A stretch of 45,965 nt of DNA, taken from assembly GCA_945875925.1 (NCBI GenBank), contig CAMCME010000007.1, positions 1 to 45,965 of the forward strand, in the 5' to 3' direction. The notes below the pieces were generated by a model. It made no database searches. It worked only from the letters and a program-made list of their open reading frames with translations, and was not told where the DNA came from. The stretch's first letter is position 1, and every line of letters starts with the position of its first letter. The position numbers were made by a program, and so were the translations under genes. Positions 1 to 10,511 of this stretch are shown here, piece after piece. The stretch comes from Rickettsia typhi (GTDB taxonomy: Bacteria > Pseudomonadota > Alphaproteobacteria > Rickettsiales > UBA1997).

Positions 1-162
1 GTATCTCTTCCAGAAGGAGTAGAAATGGTTATGCCTGGTGATAATATTAAAATCACTGTAGAACTTATTTCTCCTATCGCTATGGAAGAAGGTCTTCGTT
101 TTGCTATCCGTGAAGGTGGTAGAACTGTTGGGGCTGGGGTGGTTAGTAAGGTAATTAAATAG
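1..162 (+). CDS. tuf: Elongation factor Tu, C-terminal fragment (5' truncated by window start)
   Basis: Frame 1 reads [53 protein letters not shown], the classic EF-Tu C-terminus; located upstream of rpsJ. Confidence 0.97.
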   Translation, partial: VSLPEGVEMVMPGDNIKITVELISPIAMEEGLRFAIREGGRTVGAGVVSKVIK

Positions 163-167
163 TTAAT

Positions 168-491
168 ATGAAAAATAAAGAAAGTATCAAGATTACGCTT
201 GAGTCTTTTGATCATGTTGTTTTAAACAGGGCAATGGGCGAAATTATCGGCACAGTTAGAAGAACTGGAGCTGGTGTTCAAGGACCAATCCCCCTACCAA
301 CAAAGATTCAAAAGTTTTGCGTAATCAGAGGACCTCATGTTGATAAAGATTCAAGAGAGCAATTTGAAATTAGATCATCAAAGAGATTATTGATTATCTC
401 TCCAACAGCTCAAACTGTTGATGCTTTGATGAAGCTAAATCTTTCAGCTGGTGTTAATATCAAAATAGCAATTAACGGGGCAAAGAACTAA
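168..491 (+). CDS. rpsJ: 30S ribosomal protein S10
   Basis: Recognisable S10 sequence and operon position. Confidence 0.97.
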   Translation: MKNKESIKITLESFDHVVLNRAMGEIIGTVRRTGAGVQGPIPLPTKIQKFCVIRGPHVDKDSREQFEIRSSKRLLIISPTAQTVDALMKLNLSAGVNIKIAINGAKN

Positions 492-493
492 AG

Positions 494-1129
494 ATGCTGG
501 AATTAGTCGGAAAAAAAATTGGCATGAGCCATCTTTTCAAAGATAACGGTACTACCGTTCCTTTGACAATGGTACAAATTTATGATAATTGTGTTCTTGA
601 TTTAGTCGTAAACGAAAATAAAGAATTTGACAGTCTTTTGATGGCTTTTGAAAAAGTTACTCATCCAAAAAGACTTTCAAAACCTCTTACTGGAATTTTC
701 AATAAAAAATCAGTACCTCTTTTTAAGAAAATCAGAGGATCTCAAGTAAAAAAAGGCCTGGAATATAAAGTTGGTGATCAAATCACAATTGACTCAGTAG
801 TGAAAGAAGGTGATATGATTAATATCACTGGCGTTTCGACTGGTAAAGGTTTTGCTGGTGTTATGAAAAGATGGAATTTCCGCGGGCTTGAAGCCTCTCA
901 CGGCGTTTCTGTTTCTCATAGATCCCACGGTTCAACTGGTCAAAGACAAGATCCAGGTAAAACTTTTAAAGGCAAAAAAATGGCTGGTCACATGGGTGTT
1001 GACAATATTACAGTAAAAAATTTAGAAGTATTGATAGTTGATAAAGAAAAATCAGTTATAGCTGTAAAGGGTTCAATTCCGGGTTATTCCGGCGGTGATG
1101 TGGTTTTAAAAATTGCCAGAAATTTCTAA
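494..1129 (+). CDS. rplC: 50S ribosomal protein L3
   Basis: L3 motif SHGSTGQRQDPGKTFKGKKMAGHMG; operon order. Confidence 0.97.
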   Translation: MLELVGKKIGMSHLFKDNGTTVPLTMVQIYDNCVLDLVVNENKEFDSLLMAFEKVTHPKRLSKPLTGIFNKKSVPLFKKIRGSQVKKGLEYKVGDQITIDSVVKEGDMINITGVSTGKGFAGVMKRWNFRGLEASHGVSVSHRSHGSTGQRQDPGKTFKGKKMAGHMGVDNITVKNLEVLIVDKEKSVIAVKGSIPGYSGGDVVLKIARNF

Positions 1130-1140
1130 TTTACTAATTT

Positions 1141-1791
1141 ATGACCTCTTTAACATTAAAAACTATAGATTTTAGTACACAGAAACTTGGTTCACAAGCC
1201 ATGGATGTGGATTCTAATCTAGAATTGGACAGTCCAAAATCTGTAGCTTATGTTGTCAGATGGCAACTTGCTAAAAGAAGAGCTGGATCTGCTAAAACTA
1301 AAACAATGGCCGAAATCTCAGGAACTACCGCTAAACCTTATAAACAAAAAGGCACGGGTAATGCGAGACAAGGTAGCAAAAGATCAGTTCAGTTTGTTGG
1401 TGGTAGAACTTGCCACGGTCCAACACTTAGATCTTTCGATTTTTCAATCCCAAAAAAGATTGTAAAAGTTGCTTTATCTGATGTTTTAAAATTAAAACTA
1501 AGAGAAGATAAAGTTATTTTATTCTCTGACAATTTTGGTTCTGAAATCAAAACTTCTCAAATTAATTCTTCTTTAAAGACTAATAACCTTTCAAGCGCTT
1601 TAATATTATATTGCGGTTCTTCAAAAAATAATGAAGTTCTAGCGAGATCAACAAGAAATTTAAAAAATGCAAAAGCTTTAAACGCTACTGCAATAAATGT
1701 GTATGACATATTGAGCTTCGATCACCTAGTGGTTGATAGTAAAATTTTTGAAAATGCAATTTCTAAAAATATTTTAGGAGACTTACAATAA
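1141..1791 (+). CDS. rplD: 50S ribosomal protein L4
   Basis: KPYKQKGTGNARQGSKRSVQFVGG motif; operon order. Confidence 0.96.
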   Translation: MTSLTLKTIDFSTQKLGSQAMDVDSNLELDSPKSVAYVVRWQLAKRRAGSAKTKTMAEISGTTAKPYKQKGTGNARQGSKRSVQFVGGRTCHGPTLRSFDFSIPKKIVKVALSDVLKLKLREDKVILFSDNFGSEIKTSQINSSLKTNNLSSALILYCGSSKNNEVLARSTRNLKNAKALNATAINVYDILSFDHLVVDSKIFENAISKNILGDLQ

Positions 1792-2079
1792 ATGTCTGCT
1801 CTATTAGGTTACGATAAGATCAAAGGTCTTATTTATACAGAAAAGTCAAATCAACAGCTGACCGACAATAAATATCATTTTGAAGTTGATGCTTCTTGTC
1901 GCAAAGAAGAAATCGCTTCTTTAGTTAAAAAGATATTTGGCGCTGAGATTAAAAAAGTAAATATTATTAACACCCACTCTAAAACAAAGAGATTCAAAGG
2001 TGTTGAAGGAAAAAGAAAATCATATAAAAAGGCGATTGTTACTTTGAAAGAAGGACAATCAATTAATTTTGGTTCATAA
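1792..2079 (+). CDS. rplW: 50S ribosomal protein L23
   Basis: L23-like sequence (TEKSNQQLTDNKYHFEVD); operon order. Confidence 0.96.
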   Translation: MSALLGYDKIKGLIYTEKSNQQLTDNKYHFEVDASCRKEEIASLVKKIFGAEIKKVNIINTHSKTKRFKGVEGKRKSYKKAIVTLKEGQSINFGS

Positions 2080-2082
2080 AAA

Positions 2083-2916
2083 ATGGCTCTAAAAAATTAC
2101 AAAGCTATAACCCCTTCTCTTAGACAGCTTATAACAGTTGATAGAAGTGACTTATGGAAAGGATCTCCTCTAAAAATTTTAACTGCTAGCAGCAGTTCTA
2201 ATGGTGGAAGAAACAACATGGGTCACATTACCGTTAGACATAAAGGTGGTGGTCATAAACAATCTTTCAGAGTTATTGACTTTAAAAGAGACAAGTATGA
2301 TATTGAGGCCGTTGTAGAAAGAATTGAGTATGATCCAAATCGTACAGCTTTTATAGCGTTGGTGAAATATTCAGATGGAACTTATTCTTATATTCTAGCT
2401 CCTCATAAACTAGCAGTTGGCGAAAAAATTACATCATCAAGAAAATTAATCGATGTGAAAATTGGAAATGCGATGCCACTTGCTGTGATACCTATTGGTA
2501 CCATCATTCATAATCTTGAATTAAAGCCGGGTTGCGGTGGATCTGTTTCTAGATCAGCTGGAACTTATTCCCAATTAGTTGGAAAAGATGGTGGATATGC
2601 TTTGATCAAGATGCAATCTGGTGAAATCAGATTATTCTTGCTTAACTGCATGGCAACAATCGGTTCAGTTTCAAACATAGATAATAAAAATATCTCGATT
2701 GGTAAAGCTGGAAGATCAAGATGGATGGGAATTAGACCAACCGTCAGAGGGGTTGTAATGAACCCAGTTGATCACCCGCATGGTGGTGGTGAAGGTAAAA
2801 CTTCTGGAGGTAGACATCCTGTTTCTCCTACTGGTAAATCAGCTAAGGGTAAGAAAACTAGATCTAGAAAAAATACCTCTAACAGATTTATTGTTAAATC
2901 GAGACACGCTAAATAA
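2083..2916 (+). CDS. rplB: 50S ribosomal protein L2
   Basis: [38 protein letters not shown] motif. Confidence 0.98.
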   Translation: MALKNYKAITPSLRQLITVDRSDLWKGSPLKILTASSSSNGGRNNMGHITVRHKGGGHKQSFRVIDFKRDKYDIEAVVERIEYDPNRTAFIALVKYSDGTYSYILAPHKLAVGEKITSSRKLIDVKIGNAMPLAVIPIGTIIHNLELKPGCGGSVSRSAGTYSQLVGKDGGYALIKMQSGEIRLFLLNCMATIGSVSNIDNKNISIGKAGRSRWMGIRPTVRGVVMNPVDHPHGGGEGKTSGGRHPVSPTGKSAKGKKTRSRKNTSNRFIVKSRHAK

Positions 2917-2935
2917 TAACAAAATATTCTGACAA

Positions 2936-3214
2936 ATGCCTAGATCAGCTTGGAAAGTACCCTTTGTAGATGGATATCTACTGAAAAAAGCAAGAGATTA
3001 TCTTAGCTCTTCAAAAAAACCACTTGTTAAAATTTGGTCAAGAAGATCTACTATTTTACCACAATTTGTTGGTATTAATTTTGCTGTACATAATGGTAAA
3101 AAATTCGTTTCTGTAACAGTTACTGAAGGAATGGTTGGCCACAAATTTGGTGAGTTCGCTCCTACTAGAACCTTTTATGGTCATTCTGGTGATAAAAAAA
3201 TTAAAAAAGACTAG
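2936..3214 (+). CDS. rpsS: 30S ribosomal protein S19
   Basis: [34 protein letters not shown]. Confidence 0.97.
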   Translation: MPRSAWKVPFVDGYLLKKARDYLSSSKKPLVKIWSRRSTILPQFVGINFAVHNGKKFVSVTVTEGMVGHKFGEFAPTRTFYGHSGDKKIKKD

Positions 3215-3219
3215 TAATT

Positions 3220-3576
3220 ATGACTGAGAAATTAGCTGTAGCTTATTTAAGCTCCGTAAAATCAAGTCCTCTTAAGGTTATGAAATTAACCGGAAATTTA
3301 ACTGGTAGACCAGTTTCTGAGGTTCTGAAATTTTTAAAATTCTGCAACTTAAAATTAGCTCCAGTTGTAAGTGGTCTTGTTTATTCAGCTATGTCAAATG
3401 CTGAAAACAATCACAATATGGATGTTGATAGCCTATATATCAAAAGAATTGATATTGGTCGTGCTTTTGCTTTAAAAAGATTTGCTGCCAGAGGTCGTGG
3501 TAAATCAAGTAGAATTTTAAAAACCTTTAGCAACATCAGAGTTGTTTTAGTAGAAAAACAAGAAAAACAAAAATAG
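3220..3576 (+). CDS. rplV: 50S ribosomal protein L22
   Basis: SAMSNAENNHNMD and GRAFALKRFAARGRGKSSRI motifs; operon order. Confidence 0.95.
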   Translation: MTEKLAVAYLSSVKSSPLKVMKLTGNLTGRPVSEVLKFLKFCNLKLAPVVSGLVYSAMSNAENNHNMDVDSLYIKRIDIGRAFALKRFAARGRGKSSRILKTFSNIRVVLVEKQEKQK

Positions 3577-3583
3577 AGGAAAA

Positions 3584-4228
3584 ATGGGTCAAAAGGTTAA
3601 TCCAGTTGGTTTTAGACTCCTTAATAGCAAAAATTGGGAGTCAGTTTGGTATGATGATAAAAATTATGCTAAAAAACTCATCAATGATATCGCTATCAGA
3701 GGATTCATTAAGAAAAATTACGCTCACTGCGGTATCGGAAGTGTTGTCATTGAAAGACCTTCAGATAAAGTAAATTTAATTATCAAAACTTCAAAACCAG
3801 GTGTTCTTATTGGTAAAAAAGGTCTTGATATTGAAAAAATCAACCAGGCTGTAGGCAAAATTGCTGGCACTAAAGTTGATGTGAAGATTGTTGAAATTGA
3901 TAAGCCAGATTTAAATTCCTCTCTAGTTGCTCAAAGCATTGCTAAACAATTAGAAGGTCGCGCTGCTTTCAAAAAAGTAATGAAGAAATCTATGCAGTCA
4001 GCCATGAAATATGGCGCTCTTGGAATTAAAGTTAGCTGCAGCGGTAGATTAGGTGGCGCGGAAATTGCAAGAACTGAATGGTACAAAGAGGGTTCAATCC
4101 CACTTCACACTTTGAGATGCAATATCGACTATGCAATTGCCAATGCTTACACAACTTATGGTGTAATTGGTGTTAAAGTGTGGATCTATAAGGGCTTTAT
4201 TGAAAAAAAATCAAATAAATTGGTATAA
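3584..4228 (+). CDS. rpsC: 30S ribosomal protein S3
   Basis: MGQKVNPVGFRL..KPGVLIGKKG..GRLGGAEIARTEWYKEGSIPLHTLR. Confidence 0.98.
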   Translation: MGQKVNPVGFRLLNSKNWESVWYDDKNYAKKLINDIAIRGFIKKNYAHCGIGSVVIERPSDKVNLIIKTSKPGVLIGKKGLDIEKINQAVGKIAGTKVDVKIVEIDKPDLNSSLVAQSIAKQLEGRAAFKKVMKKSMQSAMKYGALGIKVSCSGRLGGAEIARTEWYKEGSIPLHTLRCNIDYAIANAYTTYGVIGVKVWIYKGFIEKKSNKLV

Positions 4229-4231
4229 GAA

Positions 4232-4645
4232 ATGCTAGTTCCTGCAAAAACAAAATATAGAAAGTCGCAGAAAGGCGGTAAAAAAATCCTTGGAACCGCA
4301 GCTTCTGGAAATAGCTTAAAATTTGGTTCTTTCGGCCTTAAAGCCCTTGAACCTGGTAAGTTAAATTCAAAGCAAATTGAATCTTCTAGAAAGGTAATTA
4401 CTCGTTATATGAAAAGAGCTGGAAAATTATGGATCATGATTTTCCCTCACACTCCTGTTACTAAAAAACCAGCTGAAGTTAGAATGGGTAGTGGTAAAGG
4501 TAATGTAGAATATTATATAGCTAAGATTAAACCAGGTAGAATTATTTTTGAAATCGACGGAATTGACGATGCTTCAGCTATAACATCTTTGGAAAAGGCC
4601 TCAGCAAAACTGCCATTTAAAACAAAAATTGTTAATTTGATTTAA
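4232..4645 (+). CDS. rplP: 50S ribosomal protein L16
   Basis: MLVPAKTKYRKSQKG..KPAEVRMGSGKGNVEYY. Confidence 0.98.
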   Translation: MLVPAKTKYRKSQKGGKKILGTAASGNSLKFGSFGLKALEPGKLNSKQIESSRKVITRYMKRAGKLWIMIFPHTPVTKKPAEVRMGSGKGNVEYYIAKIKPGRIIFEIDGIDDASAITSLEKASAKLPFKTKIVNLI

Positions 4646-4647
4646 TT

Positions 4648-4833
4648 ATGAAAAAAGAAGAAAAACAGTCATTTTTGACAGATATAGCAAACTTAAAAAA
4701 AGAGCTTTTAATGATGAGAATCAAAGCTTCTTCTGGTGAATCTGTTATTGCAAAAGACTATAAAAGTAAAAAGAAAGAAATCGCGAGATTATTTACAAAA
4801 ATTAATAGCAACATAAAAGCTGCAAAGGCCTAA
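4648..4833 (+). CDS. rpmC: 50S ribosomal protein L29
   Basis: Short L29-like coiled protein between rplP and rpsQ. Confidence 0.9.
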   Translation: MKKEEKQSFLTDIANLKKELLMMRIKASSGESVIAKDYKSKKKEIARLFTKINSNIKAAKA

Positions 4834-4835
4834 AT

Positions 4836-5048
4836 ATGAAAGTAAAAGTTCTAAATATCATTGATCAAAAGACTTTTAAAGGTATTGCAACAACCTTTAA
4901 AAAACACCCTCGTTACGGTAAATATGTAACTAGCCATAAAAAATATTTGGTGGATTTCCAAGGTCAGCAACTGAATGTTGGAGATGAGGTTGAAATTGTG
5001 AGTTCAAGACCAATTTCGAAAAGAAAAAAATGGGCATTAAAAGTTTAA
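4836..5048 (+). CDS. rpsQ: 30S ribosomal protein S17
   Basis: KTFKGIATTFKKHPRYGKYVTSHKKYLVD; operon order. Confidence 0.95.
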   Translation: MKVKVLNIIDQKTFKGIATTFKKHPRYGKYVTSHKKYLVDFQGQQLNVGDEVEIVSSRPISKRKKWALKV

Positions 5049-5077
5049 AAATTTAAAGATTATTTGGTGAGTATAAA

Positions 5078-5446
5078 ATGATTCAAATGCAAACAAATTT
5101 GGTGGTTGCTGATAACTCAGGTGCAAAAACTGCTAGATGTATTAAAGTTCTAGGTGGAAGTGATCATATGATCACTGGTATTGGTACAATCGTGGTTGTT
5201 TCAATCACAAGCGTGATTCCTGGATCAAAAGTAAAAAAAGGATCAGTGGCAAAAGGTGTAATCGTTAGAACAAGAAGCAAAATAGTTAGAGCTGATGGCA
5301 GCTTTGTTAAATTTGATGATAATGCTTTAGTGCTTGTTGACAAAGATGGAGAGCCAATTGCTACTCGTGTCTTTGGTCCAGTAGCTAGAGAAGTTAGACA
5401 AAAAAACTTTTTAAAAATTGCGTCATTAGCTTCGGAGGTTTTGTAA
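5078..5446 (+). CDS. rplN: 50S ribosomal protein L14
   Basis: [28 protein letters not shown]. Confidence 0.98.
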   Translation: MIQMQTNLVVADNSGAKTARCIKVLGGSDHMITGIGTIVVVSITSVIPGSKVKKGSVAKGVIVRTRSKIVRADGSFVKFDDNALVLVDKDGEPIATRVFGPVAREVRQKNFLKIASLASEVL

Positions 5447-5450
5447 TAAC

Positions 5451-5768
5451 ATGGCTAGAAAATTTAAAAAAAATGATCAAGTAGTCGTTATATCTGGTTC
5501 AAGCAAAGGTAAAATTGGCAAAATTACTACCATACTTGAAAATAAGGTAGTTGTAGAGGGTGCAAATATGGCGACGGTTCATAAAAAACCTACTTCATCA
5601 ACTCCTGGAAAAATATCAAAAGTTGAAAAGCCTATTCATATTTCTAATATTTCTCATGTTGAGGATGGAAAGGCTGTGAAAGTAAAATTTGCTATAGATT
5701 CTGGTGAGGGCAAAGAGTTTACCAGAAAATATCGCGTTTCAAAAAAATCTGGCAAAAAAATTGATTAG
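5451..5768 (+). CDS. rplX: 50S ribosomal protein L24
   Basis: KOW-type KFKKNDQVVVISGSSKGKIGKI; operon order. Confidence 0.96.
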   Translation: MARKFKKNDQVVVISGSSKGKIGKITTILENKVVVEGANMATVHKKPTSSTPGKISKVEKPIHISNISHVEDGKAVKVKFAIDSGEGKEFTRKYRVSKKSGKKID

Positions 5769-5775
5769 TATTTAA

Positions 5776-6315
5776 GTGATGCAAACATTAACCGAAAAAA
5801 TATACAAAGATTCAATTTCTGATATAAAACAGAAGTTTTCTTATACTAACGATCTAGAAGTTCCTAGATTGAAAATGATCAGCTTAAATGTTGGTATTAA
5901 AGCTGTGGATAGTGATAATAAATTTTTATCTTATCTTTCAACCCAAGTATCAAATATTGCTGGCCAAAAAGCCGTGACTACTAAGTCTCGTAAAGCAATC
6001 TCTACTTTTAAGTTAAGAAAAGATCTTCCAATTGGTTGCAGAGTTACCTTAAGAGGTAAAAAAATGTATCAGTTCATGGATAAGCTTGTAAATATAGCTT
6101 TGCCAAGAGTGAAAGATTTTAGAGGTCTGTCATCAAAAGGATTTAACCAAAGTGCTCATTATAGCTTTGGAATTAAGGAGCATAATGTCTTTTTAGAAGT
6201 TGATTTAGATAATATTCTAAAAGTTTTCGGTATGAATATTAGTATCGCAACTACTGCTAAAACAAAAGAAGAAGCTTTATACTTACTTAGAAAACTCAAT
6301 CTTCCAATCAAATAG
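5776..6315 (+). CDS. rplE: 50S ribosomal protein L5
   Basis: L5 sequence (TTKSRKAISTFKLRKDLPIGCRVTLRG). Confidence 0.97.
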   Translation: MMQTLTEKIYKDSISDIKQKFSYTNDLEVPRLKMISLNVGIKAVDSDNKFLSYLSTQVSNIAGQKAVTTKSRKAISTFKLRKDLPIGCRVTLRGKKMYQFMDKLVNIALPRVKDFRGLSSKGFNQSAHYSFGIKEHNVFLEVDLDNILKVFGMNISIATTAKTKEEALYLLRKLNLPIK

Positions 6316-6321
6316 TTCGAT

Positions 6322-6627
6322 ATGGCAAAGCAATCACTCATTAGAAGAAACGACAAAAGAAAAAGCGCATCTATTTTGCAAAAGGCAAAAAGATTAAAGC
6401 TAGCTGCTGTTGCGGATGATTTATCACTTCCTTTCGAGGAAAGATTGGTAGCTCAAATTAAACTTTCAGAAATGCCAAGAGATGGATCTGCGGCAAGATA
6501 TAGAAATAGATGCAGTCTTAGTGGAAGACCGAGAGGCAATTTTAGAAAATTTGGTTTATCAAGAATCGCACTTAGAGAGTTAGCGTCTTGGGGTCAAATT
6601 CCTGGCCTAGTTAAATCTAGTTGGTAA
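6322..6627 (+). CDS. rpsN: 30S ribosomal protein S14
   Basis: [41 protein letters not shown]. Confidence 0.98.
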   Translation: MAKQSLIRRNDKRKSASILQKAKRLKLAAVADDLSLPFEERLVAQIKLSEMPRDGSAARYRNRCSLSGRPRGNFRKFGLSRIALRELASWGQIPGLVKSSW

Positions 6628-6660
6628 TTTAGTTAATAATAATGATTGGTATAAAAAAAG

Positions 6661-7059
6661 ATGTTTTTTAATCATCCGGTTTCAGATTTAGCAACGAGAA
6701 TTAGAAATGGCTATTTAGCAAAGAGAGTTGTTATAAGCTCTCCAGTTTCTAGTTTAAGAGAAAATATTCTAAAAATCCTTAAAGAAGAAGGTTTCATTCT
6801 TAACTATAGTAAGATGAAAGAAGAAGGTCAGCCTGAAAGATTTGATATTCATTTGAAATATCATTATTCAAATCCGGTTGTTACTGAAATCACTGTAGTT
6901 TCAAAACCAGGAAGAAGAATCTATTGTGGTTCCGATGAAATACCGACCATTAAAAATGGACTTGGCATGGTTATTATTTCAACTTCTAAAGGAGTTGTTT
7001 CTGATCACAAAGCAAGAACTCATAAACTTGGCGGCGAAGTTCTACTAAAAATCTTTTAA
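6661..7059 (+). CDS. rpsH: 30S ribosomal protein S8
   Basis: VSDLATRIRNGYLAK..GLGMVIISTSKGVVSDHKAR. Confidence 0.97.
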   Translation: MFFNHPVSDLATRIRNGYLAKRVVISSPVSSLRENILKILKEEGFILNYSKMKEEGQPERFDIHLKYHYSNPVVTEITVVSKPGRRIYCGSDEIPTIKNGLGMVIISTSKGVVSDHKARTHKLGGEVLLKIF

Positions 7060-7072
7060 TATAGTTTTATTT

Positions 7073-7609
7073 ATGTCTAGAGTAGGAAAGCTACCTGTTA
7101 CAATACCTCAAACTATCAAAGTTGCCGTTAATAAAAGCGAACTTACTTTCGATAATGGAAAGGTAAAAAAATCTTATAAAGTTAGTCTTGGAGTGAAAAT
7201 TGAAATTCAAGATGGCTTAATAAAATTATCAGCAGAGAATGATGCTGTATCTGATATTTCTAAGTTCGTTGGTATGGACAGAAGTAATATCAAAAACATA
7301 GTAAAAGGTTTGCAAGAGCCATTTAAAACTGTACTGGAAATTAATGGTGTTGGCTATAAAGCTGCAGTAGATAAGGGAGTTTTGATGCTTACCTTAGGCT
7401 ATAGTCATGAAATTTTTTATGCTTTACCAAAAGGCATTTCAGCAGCATTCGAAAAACCAAATTTAATTATCATCTCGGGTGATGACAAGGTTTTGGTTGG
7501 TCAAATCGCTTCAGAAATTATTTCTTTTAGAAAGCCTGAACCTTATAAAGGCAAAGGTGTAAAGATCTTTGGAAAACAAATTTTAAGAAAAGAGGGTAAA
7601 AAGAAGTAA
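7073..7609 (+). CDS. rplF: 50S ribosomal protein L6
   Basis: EINGVGYKA..LTLGYSH..RKPEPYKGKGVKIFGKQILRKEGKKK. Confidence 0.97.
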   Translation: MSRVGKLPVTIPQTIKVAVNKSELTFDNGKVKKSYKVSLGVKIEIQDGLIKLSAENDAVSDISKFVGMDRSNIKNIVKGLQEPFKTVLEINGVGYKAAVDKGVLMLTLGYSHEIFYALPKGISAAFEKPNLIIISGDDKVLVGQIASEIISFRKPEPYKGKGVKIFGKQILRKEGKKK

Positions 7610-7610
7610 T

Positions 7611-7955
7611 ATGCTTACCAAATACGAAAGAAGAAAATTCAGGGTCAGAAGCAATATTGTCAAAAGAAATAAAACTCTTAGGCCAAGAATTGTGGTTTCT
7701 AAATCAAATAAAAACCTATATGCTCAGCTTATAAATGTTGAAGGAAAAGTTTTAAACTCCTTCTCAACTTTAGCTTTTGAGGAAAATACTAAGCTAACTG
7801 GCATGGAAAAGTCTACATTAGTTGGAAAAGAATTTGCCAAACTATGTTTAAGCTCGGGTTCTAAAGAAGTGGTTTTCGATAAAGGCGCTTATGTATATAA
7901 CGGTAGAGTAAAGGCTTTGGCCGAAGCTTGCCGTGAAGCAGGATTATCATTCTAA
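7611..7955 (+). CDS. rplR: 50S ribosomal protein L18
   Basis: L18-like sequence ending YNGRVKALAEACREAGLSF; operon order. Confidence 0.96.
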   Translation: MLTKYERRKFRVRSNIVKRNKTLRPRIVVSKSNKNLYAQLINVEGKVLNSFSTLAFEENTKLTGMEKSTLVGKEFAKLCLSSGSKEVVFDKGAYVYNGRVKALAEACREAGLSF

Positions 7956-7974
7956 ATTTTAAAATTTTTATCAG

Positions 7975-8514
7975 ATGTCAAAGCAAGCTAAAAACAATAA
8001 TTCAGAAATTACAGAAAGACTTATATCGGTAAATAAAGTTTCTAAAACAGTAAAAGGTGGTAAAAACCTTTCTTTCGCCGTACTAGTTGTAGTCGGTGAT
8101 AAAAATGGTAGAGTTGGATTTGGAAAAGGTAACGCCACAGAAGTTTCTGATGCTAAAAATAAAGCTTTTGAATCAGCAAAAAAAGCAATGACTAAAATTG
8201 CTTTGAAAGAAGGTAGAACAATTCATCACGATATTTTTGGAAGATTTTGTTCAGCTAAAGTTTACCTAAGAGCTGCCCCCGCAGGTACTGGAGTTATTGC
8301 TGGCGGTCCTATGCGGGCTGTATTTGAATGCGCTGGAATTCATGATATCGTGGCTAAATCTGTTGGAACTTCAAACCCATATAACATGGTTGGAGCAACA
8401 TTCTTAGCTTTGAAAGCACTTACATCTCCAAAGCTTATTGCTGAAAAAAGATCAAAAGAAATTTCCGAAATAGTAAATAGAAGAAATTTAGCTCTTAACA
8501 TAAATAATGAGTAA
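7975..8514 (+). CDS. rpsE: 30S ribosomal protein S5
   Basis: [58 protein letters not shown]. Confidence 0.98.
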   Translation: MSKQAKNNNSEITERLISVNKVSKTVKGGKNLSFAVLVVVGDKNGRVGFGKGNATEVSDAKNKAFESAKKAMTKIALKEGRTIHHDIFGRFCSAKVYLRAAPAGTGVIAGGPMRAVFECAGIHDIVAKSVGTSNPYNMVGATFLALKALTSPKLIAEKRSKEISEIVNRRNLALNINNE

Positions 8515-8719
8515 TACCATGAAATTAGATAATTTTTTGAATCAAAAAATTGTTGTCACACAAGTAAAAGGTGGATCAAAACTAAACGCAAGACAAAGGG
8601 GTAGCGTTATAGGTCTTGGTCTAAGAGGCATTGGAACCTCTGTTGATCTTACATGCTCCGAGTCTATTCTTGGCATGATTAGAAAAGTGCACCATGTAAT
8701 CAAAATATCATTAGTATAA
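8507..8719 (+). CDS. rpmD: 50S ribosomal protein L30
   Basis: L30-like short protein between rpsE and rplO; overlaps rpsE by 8 nt. Confidence 0.85.
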   Translation: MSNTMKLDNFLNQKIVVTQVKGGSKLNARQRGSVIGLGLRGIGTSVDLTCSESILGMIRKVHHVIKISLV

Positions 8720-8735
8720 TTTTAACATTTCAGAT

Positions 8736-9170
8736 ATGTCTATTTCTCTAAATAATTTAGCTAAGATCAAAAGAAATGATCGCATTAGAGTTGGTCGTGG
8801 TATTGGTTCTGGAAAGGGCAAAACTTCTGGTCGCGGTGTAAAAGGTCAAAAAGCTAGAACAGGTCACTCTTCAGTAAAAGGTTTCGAAGGTGGTCAAACT
8901 CCAGTTTATATGAGACTTCCTAAAAGAGGTTTCACTAATGTTCTAAGAAAAGAATATGAAACTGTTAATATCGCAGATGTTATCAATTTAGTTGCTAAGC
9001 AAAATCTTGATGTTTCCGTAGCTATTACAAAAGAAAGTTTGGAAAAACTTGGTCTTATTAAAGATCAAAAATCTAAAGTGAAATTGATAATGGGAAAAGA
9101 TGCTGCTGTTAAAGCTAGTTTTAAAGTCTCTGTTGATAGCTATTCTGAGAAAGCAAAAGCTTTTGCTTAA
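8736..9170 (+). CDS. rplO: 50S ribosomal protein L15
   Basis: [47 protein letters not shown]. Confidence 0.97.
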   Translation: MSISLNNLAKIKRNDRIRVGRGIGSGKGKTSGRGVKGQKARTGHSSVKGFEGGQTPVYMRLPKRGFTNVLRKEYETVNIADVINLVAKQNLDVSVAITKESLEKLGLIKDQKSKVKLIMGKDAAVKASFKVSVDSYSEKAKAFA

Positions 9171-9232
9171 ATCTTTTATCTTTTTAATCTTGTCTAAATC
9201 AGGTCAAGATAACTCACGAAATTTTTAAAACT

Positions 9233-10510
9233 GTGTCAGCTTCAAATTCAGAGCTAAAAAGAAGAATTTTATTCACAATATTTATTCTCCTAATCTATAG
9301 ATTTGGTACATTCGTGCCAATTCCTGGAGTTAATATTGAAGTATTAAAAAAGTTTTTTGAAAGTAGCGGTGCCAATATTTTTGGTATGGTGAATCTTTTT
9401 TCGGGTGGCGCTCTACAAAGAATGAGTATTTTTGCACTAAATATCATGCCATATATTACGGCATCGATTATAATGCAGCTTCTAACCTCGATGTATAAAG
9501 GTTTGGAAGCCTTGAAGAAAGAAGGTGACTACGGTCGAGCTAAGATCAATCAATATACCAGATACCTTACAATCATTTTAGCATTTTTCCAATCTTTGGG
9601 CGTATACTACGGGCTTTCGGGTGGGGAGCAAAGCGCCTTTATATCTGATTCTCCAGTTTTTTTATGGACTACCTGTATTAGTCTGGTTGGTGGTACTGTA
9701 ATGTTGATGTGGTTCGGGGAAAGAATAACTTCCTCTGGGATAGGTAATGGAATTTCTCTTATCATTTTTGTTGGGATTGTATCTTCTTTGCCACCAACTG
9801 TTATACAAGTTTTTGATTTATCAAGAACTGGAGTATATTCATGGCTTACTATAGTATTGTTTTTCGCAGTTTTTGTTTTCTTCTTAATGTTTGTCTGTTT
9901 CGTTGAAAAGACTCATAAGAGAATCAAAATTCAATATCCAAATGGGGCGATGATGAAGGCCTCTGGAATGAGTGATTCATCATTCCTGCCTTTGAAAATT
10001 AATATTTCTGGAGTAATACCGCCAATTTTTGCAAGTTCTATTTTGATGTTCCCTTCAGCTTTGGTGCAATTTACTGGGGCAGATGGAGATTTATTAGTTT
10101 CGATGTTAAGAAGAGGTGGAGCTTTATATTTATTAATATTCTCCGCTTTGATTTTATTCTTTTCTTATTTTTATTCTTCAATAATTTTTAATACTGAAGA
10201 AGTATCGAATAATTTGAAAAAGAGCAATTGTTTTATTTTAGGTATCAGACCTGGTGCAAATACATCGGCATTTTTAGATAAAATTGTTTCTAGGTTAACT
10301 TTAATTGGTGCGGCTTATCTAATTTTTGTATGTATTACACCAGAAATTTTAGTTACTAATTATTCTATTCCCCTTCACATTGGTGGAACGGGAATTTTAA
10401 TTATGGTGAATGTGGTATTGGATTTAATTAATCAAGTTCAGTCACATTTATTTGCTACAAAATATGGTAGTTCGATGACTAGAAAAAGAAGAGTCAAGGT
10501 AAGGGGATAA
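9233..10510 (+). CDS. secY: Preprotein translocase subunit SecY (GTG start)
   Basis: Multi-pass membrane protein with RFGTFVPIPGV, IMPYITASIIMQLL, GNGISLIIFVGI motifs; spc operon position. Confidence 0.98.
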   Translation: MSASNSELKRRILFTIFILLIYRFGTFVPIPGVNIEVLKKFFESSGANIFGMVNLFSGGALQRMSIFALNIMPYITASIIMQLLTSMYKGLEALKKEGDYGRAKINQYTRYLTIILAFFQSLGVYYGLSGGEQSAFISDSPVFLWTTCISLVGGTVMLMWFGERITSSGIGNGISLIIFVGIVSSLPPTVIQVFDLSRTGVYSWLTIVLFFAVFVFFLMFVCFVEKTHKRIKIQYPNGAMMKASGMSDSSFLPLKINISGVIPPIFASSILMFPSALVQFTGADGDLLVSMLRRGGALYLLIFSALILFFSYFYSSIIFNTEEVSNNLKKSNCFILGIRPGANTSAFLDKIVSRLTLIGAAYLIFVCITPEILVTNYSIPLHIGGTGILIMVNVVLDLINQVQSHLFATKYGSSMTRKRRVKVRG

Positions 10511-10511
10511 T

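Noticed and set aside
1-162. Truncated tuf considered as a pseudogene
   Set aside because: It is simply cut by the window start; tuf is often duplicated, which may be why the contig begins there.
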